Of a stretch of DNA of 64,000 nucleotides, positions 58,548-64,000 are shown one piece after another; the first letter of the stretch is position 1; every line of letters starts with the position of its first letter. The position numbers and the translations under genes are program-made. This DNA comes from JBCBKL01 sp038521825 (GTDB taxonomy: Bacteria > Pseudomonadota > Alphaproteobacteria > Rhodobacterales > Rhodobacteraceae): positions 62,001-126,000 of the forward strand of contig JBCBKL010000008.1 in the NCBI GenBank assembly GCA_038521825.1, given 5' to 3'. Under the pieces are notes generated by a model. The model was not told the origin of the DNA and searched no databases. It saw only the letters and a program-made list of their open reading frames with translations.

Positions 58548-59576
58548 TTACGGGAACAGCGGGGCCATCATCAGCCCCTCGGTCTCGTTAACACCTAACA
58601 TCAGATTGGCGTTTTGCAACGCTTGGCCCGATGACCCTTTGGTCAGATTGTCGAGCGCGGAAATCACGATTGTCCGCCCCGGCACTCGGTCGGCGACCAC
58701 GCCGATATGGCAGAAATTCGAGCCCCTGATATGGCGGGTGCTGGGCACTGCGCCAAAAGGCAGAACGATTATGAAGGGCTCATGGGCATAGGCTTCGGTC
58801 AACGCGTCATAGACCTGCGCCGGATCGCCCTTAACGTATCCGGTGCCAAGAATTCCCCGGTTGGCCGGGATCAGGTGCGGCGTGAACTGGATGCGGATGT
58901 CCCGCCCGGCGAGCTTCGAAAGCTCCTGATCGAACTCGCCCAGATGCCGGTGTTTCCCGCCGACGGCATAGGCATGGTACCCCTCGGACAGTTCTGCATG
59001 CAGCAGATTTTCCTTGAGCGCCCGGCCCGCGCCCGACACGGCGCACTTCAGATCGAGGATGATATCGTCAAAATCGACCACCCGCGCGGCCACCAGCGGC
59101 CAGAGCGCATAAAGCCCCGTTGCCAGATTACAGCCCGTACCGGCCACCAACCGCGCTCCCCGGATGTCATCGCGGTAGAATTCAGTCAGGCCATAGACCG
59201 CTTCTTTCTGCATCTCGACAGCCGCATGGGGATTTCCGTACCAATGCGCATAGTTCTCCGGATCGCGCAGCCGGAAATCAGCGGATAAATCAACGATCCG
59301 CAGATCGCGCGGCAGGCCCGAGATCACCTCTTGCGACGTCTTGTGGGGCAGAGCACAGAAACAGAGGTCAATGCCCGACCAGTCGATCCGGTCAAAGGCG
59401 ACCAGATCCGGCAGATCGAGATGCCGAAGATGCGGAAAGACCTGTGCAAGCGGTTGCCCAGCCTTTGAATGTGCCCCAAGGGCCCTGATTTCAAACGATG
59501 GGTGTCCGGCAATGAGCCGGATGAGTTCGGCGCCAGTATAGCCCGAGGCGCCCAGAATGGCGATGGAATGTGTCAT
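58548..59576 (-). CDS. argC: N-acetyl-gamma-glutamyl-phosphate reductase
   Basis: Reduces N-acetylglutamyl phosphate to the semialdehyde in arginine synthesis. The 342-residue protein begins MTHSIAILGASGYTGAELIRLIAGHP (NADP-binding) and carries the catalytic Cys in VAGTGCNLATG at about residue 148. KCAVSGAGRALKENLLHAEL and PHLIPANRGILGTGYV are further ArgC regions. The catalytic motif usually reads PGCYPT; the GTGCNLAT form marks it as a variant ArgC found in Rhodobacterales. First gene of the argC-ccmE run. Confidence 0.93.
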   Translation of the reverse strand: MTHSIAILGASGYTGAELIRLIAGHPSFEIRALGAHSKAGQPLAQVFPHLRHLDLPDLVAFDRIDWSGIDLCFCALPHKTSQEVISGLPRDLRIVDLSADFRLRDPENYAHWYGNPHAAVEMQKEAVYGLTEFYRDDIRGARLVAGTGCNLATGLYALWPLVAARVVDFDDIILDLKCAVSGAGRALKENLLHAELSEGYHAYAVGGKHRHLGEFDQELSKLAGRDIRIQFTPHLIPANRGILGTGYVKGDPAQVYDALTEAYAHEPFIIVLPFGAVPSTRHIRGSNFCHIGVVADRVPGRTIVISALDNLTKGSSGQALQNANLMLGVNETEGLMMAPLFP

Positions 59577-59602
59577 GTCAGTATCCAGAATAATGCGAGA
59601 GA

Positions 59603-60412
59603 TCAGGCGGCTTCAAACGTGATCTGTCGTCGCAAAAACTGTGTGGCGCGGTCGCTCACCGTGCGCGGGTCGCCCGTGGTCAGGTACCCGCCCGGCCCGT
59701 TGCCCAGCTTGTCGGGATGACGCTCAAGGTAATCGGCAAGGCTTTCGGCCACCAGGTTGGCCTGGCTATAGACCTGCACATCCGTACCAAGCGCGGTCTG
59801 AAACGCCTCTTCCATCAGCGGGTAATGGGTGCAGCCCAAAACGCCGGCCTCGGGGTTGGGCATCTTGCGCTTCAGCGCGTCCACATGGGACCGAACCAGC
59901 GCCTCGGCCAGGATCATGTCACCATCCTCGATCGCGTCAACAACACCGCCGCAGGCCTGCGCCTCGACATCGACACCAACAGCGCGAAAGGCAAGCTCTC
60001 GCTGGAAAGCGCGGCTCGCCACGGTTGCTGGTGTTGCAAAAAGCGCCACGTGCTTGACCGCAACCTCGCGCGGCGGAGAATTGTCGCCCCATTGCCGCTC
60101 GGTCAGGGCCTCGATCAGTGGGACGAACACGCCCAGAACCCGCTTGTCCGGGGGCACCCAGCTTTCCTGCATCCGGCGTAGGGCTGCGGCAGACGCCGTG
60201 TTGCAGGCCAAGATTACCAGATCGCAGCCCCGATCGAAAAGGCGCTGCACCGCATCCGTTGTAAGTTCGTAAACCCGGTCCGCAGTCCGCACCCCATAGG
60301 GCGCATGGGCGCTATCGGCGAAATAAAGAAATTCCACGTCCGGCAGGCGCTTTTGCGCGGCATCAAGAACGGTCAGCCCGCCCAGGCCAGAATCGAAAAT
60401 GCCAACTGCCAT
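59603..60412 (-). CDS. murI: Glutamate racemase
   Basis: Makes D-glutamate for peptidoglycan. The 269-residue protein has AVGIFDSGLGGLTVLDAAQKRLP at the start and the two catalytic Cys motifs: LVILACNTASAAAL and VLGCTHYPLM. FFADSAHAPYGVR-like YFADSAHAPYGV is also present. Lies 26 bases upstream of argC on the same strand, so cell wall and arginine genes may share a transcript. Confidence 0.96.
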   Translation of the reverse strand: MAVGIFDSGLGGLTVLDAAQKRLPDVEFLYFADSAHAPYGVRTADRVYELTTDAVQRLFDRGCDLVILACNTASAAALRRMQESWVPPDKRVLGVFVPLIEALTERQWGDNSPPREVAVKHVALFATPATVASRAFQRELAFRAVGVDVEAQACGGVVDAIEDGDMILAEALVRSHVDALKRKMPNPEAGVLGCTHYPLMEEAFQTALGTDVQVYSQANLVAESLADYLERHPDKLGNGPGGYLTTGDPRTVSDRATQFLRRQITFEAA

Positions 60413-60422
60413 CTGCCACGAC

Positions 60423-60468
60423 GCGCCTCAGGCGCAACACTGTCCCCGATTGAACGCGCCTTAGGCGC
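60423..60468 (-). repeat. Two near-identical small hairpins between the acyltransferase gene and murI
   Basis: GCGCC-TCA-GGCGC (60423-60435) and GCGCC-TTA-GGCGC (60456-60468) each form a 5-bp GC stem with a 3-base loop, 20 bases apart. The second includes the stop codon of the acyltransferase gene. They may act as an mRNA-end barrier; no T-run follows. Confidence 0.4.
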
Positions 60469-61342
60469 GATGCTTATCCTCGAATTCGTAACCCAGATCG
60501 AAAGACTTCACCGGGCCCGGAGCCAGCTCATACGTGGCCTTGCGCAGGAAATCCATCATCTGTTTCGAATCCTTGGCCATCGGATCAAGCACATCACGGC
60601 CAATCGGCTTGCCGATGACGACCTTGACCGGCGTATCGACACGCTCGCGAAACTCGCGGATCAACAGGCCCATGCGCAGGGTGTAGTGCATGTGGCTGGC
60701 GATCTGGAACAGGCGGCTGGTGTGGCCTTCGAAAAAGACCGGCACGACCGTTGCGTTCGATTTGGCCACCATCCGGGCTGTAAAGCCGCGCCATCCCGGA
60801 TCCATCGGCTTGGCGAACGGTTTGGCGGCTGTACTGACGGTGCCGCCCGGAAAGATCCCAATGGCACCGCCATCGGCAAGATAATTGAGCGCGACCTTGC
60901 GGGTCTTGATGTTCAGTTTGACGGCATCTTTCGACTCGTCAAAGGAAATCGGCAGGATGATGCGGTTCAGATCTTCGGCCTTGCGGAACACCTGATGGGC
61001 CAGAATGCGGAAATCACCGCGCAAGGTCGACAGGATATGCCCCATCATCAGGCCGTCTAGAATGCCGTAGGGGTGGTTCGCGATCAGGATCAGCGGACCT
61101 TCTGTCGGGATGTTGTCCAGCGACCCGCCCGTCACGTCCAACGACAGTCCGTAGCGTTCAACCATGACCTGCCAGAAGTCGCGGCCTGCCGCGACTTCAT
61201 CCTCATAACCCTTGGCACGTTTGATCAGGCGCAGCCGGCCCGTCGTGTTCTCCATCAACCGGATCATCGCCCGCCCGCTTTTTGTTTCGGCAGAATAGGC
61301 GTAACTGATTTCGCGTGCGACTTGGCGGTCCGGCTTGGGCAT
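60461..61342 (-). CDS. Lysophospholipid acyltransferase-family protein (PlsC type)
   Basis: 293 residues with the PlsC motifs: NHPYGILDGLMMGHIL (NHx4D) near residue 95, the FPGGTVS block near 168, and GHTSRLFQIAS later. These enzymes transfer acyl groups to the glycerol or other hydroxyl acceptors. The Gly-Tyr-Gly-Ile insertion and extra N-terminal region of about 70 residues fit the DUF-linked hemolysin-like acyltransferases (OlsA-like relatives, seen near ornithine lipid genes); the acceptor is not clear. Last codons overlap a hairpin. Confidence 0.83.
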   Translation of the reverse strand: MPKPDRQVAREISYAYSAETKSGRAMIRLMENTTGRLRLIKRAKGYEDEVAAGRDFWQVMVERYGLSLDVTGGSLDNIPTEGPLILIANHPYGILDGLMMGHILSTLRGDFRILAHQVFRKAEDLNRIILPISFDESKDAVKLNIKTRKVALNYLADGGAIGIFPGGTVSTAAKPFAKPMDPGWRGFTARMVAKSNATVVPVFFEGHTSRLFQIASHMHYTLRMGLLIREFRERVDTPVKVVIGKPIGRDVLDPMAKDSKQMMDFLRKATYELAPGPVKSFDLGYEFEDKHRA

Positions 61343-61382
61343 CTGGTCTCTGAGGCTCGACTCTCGATTTGACGTTATTTAG

Positions 61383-61598
61383 TCAAAGTCGGCCTGCCTG
61401 CCTAGCCTCTATGACACCGATGTGACGCTCTTGGGTGTCAACCGCAACAGGGCCTGCCGATAGGCTTAAGATGACTTGGGTGGTCGCGTTATCAACTGAC
61501 CTTGGGTGAGCGGCGGTGGTGCTGGCGTCCCTTGTTGCCGCATCGGGGGTCATCCCGAGGAGAACGACAATCGCGAGCGTTGCAAATGGTTCTTTCAT
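61383..61598 (-). CDS. Small exported protein of unknown function
   Basis: 71-residue precursor with a signal peptide (MKEPFATLAIVVLLGMTPDA) and a short hydrophilic tail. The ATG at 61598 follows GGAGAAATTT at good spacing, which is why it is preferred over a longer frame starting at 61700. It lies 91 bases downstream of the NTF2-like gene on the same strand. No family recognised; the C-terminal half (TTQVILSLSAGPVAVDTQERHIG) is mildly repetitive. Confidence 0.45.
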   Translation of the reverse strand: MKEPFATLAIVVLLGMTPDAATRDASTTAAHPRSVDNATTQVILSLSAGPVAVDTQERHIGVIEARQAGRL

Positions 61599-61689
61599 AA
61601 ATTTCTCCGCGAGTGGCCATGTCAACGAACCGATGGCGACCCCGGATAGAAGGCGGCTGCCATGGTTCGCCTGACAGGCTATTGTCTGG

Positions 61690-62181
61690 TCAGTCAGCAC
61701 GGGGCGCGTTGTTGTCGACGACCTCGTAATAGGCCATGAGATCGAGAAACGCCTCCGCCTCGGTCACCAGCCCGTCTTCCATTCTGAATATCCAGACGAA
61801 CTGGTTGTTGTAGGGCGCACCCGATGTGGTGGTCGCGGAGCCGTCGAATCGGATGATGACCGCGTCGCCGATTGCCCAAAGATCGTGGACTTCCGGAATG
61901 AGAGGTGTCGCGAGGCGGCTGACGAGGGGGACGGACGCCCGTTCGACGAAATCATCCATGCTCGTATAAACCCCAGCCACCGGCCCGGAGCCGTGGATCG
62001 TCCAGACGACGTCCGGCGCGAGGATCTGGCCAAAGATATACTCCCCCTCGGCCCAGGTATCAAAGGCGTCGCGCACGGTCTTTTCGTTGTCGGCGGTCTG
62101 GTCGGCAAGCGCGGCAATGGGACTTGTTGTCAGGACAAGCGCACAGGCAGCGACATGCACGACGCGGTGGATCTTGGTCAT
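61690..62181 (-). CDS. Exported SnoaL/NTF2-like protein
   Basis: 163-residue precursor with a signal peptide (MTKIHRVVHVAACALVLTTSPIAALA). The remaining about 135 residues form an NTF2-like cone: NEKTVRDAFDTWAEGEYIFGQILAPDVVWTIHG and, late, QFVWIFRMEDGLVTEAEAFLDLMAYYEVV. Such domains bind small hydrophobic ligands or act as isomerases; the function here is unknown. Located 67 bases downstream of the SDR gene on the same strand. Confidence 0.82.
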   Translation of the reverse strand: MTKIHRVVHVAACALVLTTSPIAALADQTADNEKTVRDAFDTWAEGEYIFGQILAPDVVWTIHGSGPVAGVYTSMDDFVERASVPLVSRLATPLIPEVHDLWAIGDAVIIRFDGSATTTSGAPYNNQFVWIFRMEDGLVTEAEAFLDLMAYYEVVDNNAPRAD

Positions 62182-62248
62182 CGGTCTTTCCTTTCATCAC
62201 GGGTTGGTTGTCGGGGTGGGCGTTTGCCCGGAGAATCGTCCGCATGCA

Positions 62249-62971
62249 TCACGCGGCCGAGGCGGTCGGCCGGACGGTGATCTCACTGGTGTCGACGCCC
62301 TCTCGCGCTTCGATCAAGTGGCGCACCGCGCGCGCGACATCGACAGGCTGAAGGGCGATCGCCCGGTAGGTGTCGATCGCAGCCTTCGTTTCCTCATGGG
62401 TGATCGTCGCCGCCAAGTCGCTTTCCACCACGCCGGGGTTGACGCAGGTCACGCGGATCTTCGAACTTTCCTGCCGCAGCCCGTCCGAGATCGCCCGGAC
62501 GGCGAATTTCGTGGCGCAGTAGACCGCCGCCGTCGGCACGACGGAGAGTGCGCCGATGGATGCAATATTGATGATCTGGCCGCTCTCCTGGCGCTCCATC
62601 TGCGGCAGCACGGCACCGATGCCCCAGAGCACGCCCTTGATGTTGACATCGATCATGCGCTCCCATTCGTCGTGCTTGCCCGCAGCGAGCGGCGAGAGCG
62701 GCATCAGGCCCGCATTGTTCACCAGAACGTCGATCCGGCCCCAGTGATCGATCGCCTTCTGGGCGAAAGCCACCATCGCGGCACGGTCGGTGACGTCGAC
62801 CGTCATGCCTTCGGCTGTGCCGCCGCTGTCGCTGATGTCCTTCGCGATCCGGTCGATCCGATCACGGCGCCGGGCTCCCAGAAGAAGCTTCGCACCTGAA
62901 GGGCCAAGTTCCCGAGCGATGCCCTCGCCGATCCCACTCGATGCCCCGGTGATGAGAATGATCTTTTCCAT
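62249..62971 (-). CDS. Short-chain dehydrogenase/reductase
   Basis: 240-residue classical SDR. MEKIILITGASSGIGEGIARELG has the TGxxxGIG nucleotide motif; NNAGLMPLSPLAAGK is the NNAG block; the catalytic Ser and YxxxK are in IGALSVVPTAAVYCATKFAVRAI. The ATG at 62971 is chosen over one at 63073 that would lie in the divergent promoter. Substrate unknown; the LysR gene upstream on the opposite strand probably regulates it. Confidence 0.9.
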   Translation of the reverse strand: MEKIILITGASSGIGEGIARELGPSGAKLLLGARRRDRIDRIAKDISDSGGTAEGMTVDVTDRAAMVAFAQKAIDHWGRIDVLVNNAGLMPLSPLAAGKHDEWERMIDVNIKGVLWGIGAVLPQMERQESGQIINIASIGALSVVPTAAVYCATKFAVRAISDGLRQESSKIRVTCVNPGVVESDLAATITHEETKAAIDTYRAIALQPVDVARAVRHLIEAREGVDTSEITVRPTASAA

Positions 62972-63026
62972 GTCGTGCTGCCTCGTTTGTTGATCACGGT
63001 GGGAATGTGGCAGCTTTCCGGTGTCG

Positions 63027-63036
63027 CCAGTACTGG
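63027..63036. promoter_or_regulatory. CCAGTACTGG palindrome in the SDR/LysR divergent region
   Basis: A perfect 10-bp palindrome in the 101-base gap, 36 bases before the LysR start. LysR-type regulators bind interrupted palindromes of the T-N11-A kind between divergent genes, so this is a plausible site. The match is only by position. Confidence 0.4.
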
Positions 63037-63072
63037 TGCATTTTGATACACGGTGGTAAGCATTGCTTGACA

Positions 63073-64000
63073 ATGAAGATCGACCTCAACCTGCTCCCGC
63101 TGTTCCTGGCCGTCGCTGAGGAGGATAATTTCCGTGCCGCCGCCGACCGGTTGGGCGTCACCCGATCGGCCGTGAGCCAGGGGATGCAGCGGCTAGAGGA
63201 CGCTTTTGGCGTCACGCTGGCCACACGCACGACCCGCGCGGTTCACCTGACCGAGGCGGGCGAGCGGCTGCTGGAGACGCTCTCCCAGCCACTCTGCGAT
63301 ATCCAGGCAGCGCTCGAACAGGTCGCGGGCGATCATGCGCCGCGCGGCCATCTGCGAATCGCTGTGACCTCCATCGCCGAGCGGTTCCTGTCTGGACCCC
63401 TGATCGCCTCTTTCGCCCAAGCCCATCCGCACGTAACCATCGACATCACCGTAACCGACGACGAATTCGACATCGTTGCGGCCGGGTTCGACGCAGGCGT
63501 ACGGCTTGGCGAGGTGATCGAGCAGGATATGGTCGCGGTACCGGTGACAGGCGATCAGCGAGAGGCGGTGGTCGCCGCACCGGATTACCTCGCCCGGCAT
63601 GGCACGCCGTGCCATCCCCGCGAGCTTGTCCATCATCGCTGCGTCGGCTGGCGCCCGGCACCCGATGTCGCGCCGTATCGCTGGGAGTTCGAAGAGAAGG
63701 GCGTGCCATTCGACGTGGCAGTCGAAGCGCAAATCACCACGAGCGACCTGAGGTTCATGCTTCGGGCGGCGCTGGTGGGCGCCGGGATCACCTTCGCCAC
63801 GGAAGAAACGTTCCGGCCCTACATTGAAACTGGCCAGCTTGTCCCGCTGTTGCAGGACTATCTGCCACCCTTTCCGGGCTTCTTCCTCTACTTCCCGCAA
63901 CGCCGTAACATGGCCCCGAAGCTTAGGGCGCTCATCGATCATGTTAAGATGAATGCGCGCGCGGCTCCCGCGACACAGTCCCAAATAGTTCCACTGCCGC
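63073..64000 (+). CDS. LysR-family transcriptional regulator (3' end outside the window)
   Basis: At least 309 residues, open at the right edge. The start codon ATG at 63073 gives MKIDLNLLPLFLAVAEEDNFRAAADRLGVTRSAVSQGMQRLEDAFG, a typical LysR winged helix-turn-helix, followed by the effector-binding domain (IAVTSIAERFLSGPLIASFAQAHPHVTIDI ... LRAALVGAGITFATEE). The domain is nearly complete, so only a few residues are missing. It diverges from the SDR gene, the usual arrangement for a LysR regulator and its target. Confidence 0.88.
   Translation, partial: MKIDLNLLPLFLAVAEEDNFRAAADRLGVTRSAVSQGMQRLEDAFGVTLATRTTRAVHLTEAGERLLETLSQPLCDIQAALEQVAGDHAPRGHLRIAVTSIAERFLSGPLIASFAQAHPHVTIDITVTDDEFDIVAAGFDAGVRLGEVIEQDMVAVPVTGDQREAVVAAPDYLARHGTPCHPRELVHHRCVGWRPAPDVAPYRWEFEEKGVPFDVAVEAQITTSDLRFMLRAALVGAGITFATEETFRPYIETGQLVPLLQDYLPPFPGFFLYFPQRRNMAPKLRALIDHVKMNARAAPATQSQIVPLP

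Overview
This window is chromosomal DNA from an alphaproteobacterium of the Rhodobacteraceae (Roseobacter-type). The evidence is the gene repertoire and local orders: rpoH beside rluD, a glyQ - VOC - DUF6446 - glyS - pyruvate phosphate dikinase run, ccmE/ccmF separated by a holin/endolysin pair, a hemP micro-operon, a SAM-II riboswitch on metZ, and a tRNA-His with A73 and no G-1. Coding density is high, codon usage is GC-rich, and many neighbouring genes overlap by 4 bases (ATGA/GTGA). I saw no insertion sequence, CRISPR array, rRNA operon or integrated phage. Most lines below rest on motif recognition by eye, without database searches.

Layout. 1-2.7 kb: 5' part of rpoH (cut by the left edge), rluD, a DUF6476-like membrane protein, tRNA-His, a GNAT acetyltransferase and a DUF6324-like protein. 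2.7-9.8 kb: a sugar uptake locus with xylF/xylH/xylG-like ABC transporter and glucokinase on the minus strand, diverging from a ROK regulator followed by an FG-GAP/ASPIC protein. 10.0-10.8 kb: a three-gene hemP operon. 10.9-14.4 kb: ileS and mmcB. 14.5-19.6 kb: two ArsR/SRPBCC modules, one with a cupin gene and a palindrome inside its promoter, flanking a small secreted Cys peptide plus membrane protein, a LysE exporter, a DsbA-like protein and apt. 19.6-22.9 kb: a probable 6S RNA, pirin, an H-NOX protein coupled to a diguanylate cyclase, and tRNA-Glu. 23-28.8 kb: recJ, glmM, folP, folB-like and a SleB-type hydrolase. 29-35.9 kb: ppdK, glyS, DUF6446, VOC and glyQ. 36-37.8 kb: a peptidoglycan-binding protein with a decayed trypsin-like domain. 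37.9-44.1 kb: a TPP enzyme, trkH, a DUF1127 protein, folE2, and metZ with its SAM-II riboswitch and attenuator. 44.2-48.5 kb: a hydrolase, a GST-like gene that seems frameshifted, a Popeye-like membrane protein, yciB, a DMT transporter and a GNAT protein. 48.5-54.3 kb: ftsY, a fused NuoE-NuoF-like flavoprotein, a small exported protein, an MFS transporter and an enoyl-CoA hydratase. 54.4-61.3 kb: ccmH, ccmF, holin, muramidase, ccmE, argC, murI and an acyltransferase. 61.4-64 kb: small exported proteins, an SDR and a divergent LysR gene cut by the right edge.

What works together: XylFGH-like import with glucokinase under the ROK regulator; the H-NOX protein with the HNOBA-like/GGDEF cyclase as a gas-sensing c-di-GMP pair; CcmE, CcmF and CcmH in cytochrome c maturation; holin and muramidase as a lysis cassette that may serve gene transfer agent release; FolP, the FolB-like protein and FolE2 in folate synthesis; metZ under SAM control. 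The most rewarding points for follow-up are the H-NOX with an eroded Y-x-S-x-R motif, the lysis cassette with an EF-hand loop in the endolysin, the hemP micro-operon with its unknown partners, the pseudo-protease, the cupin/ArsR operator, and the GST frameshift.
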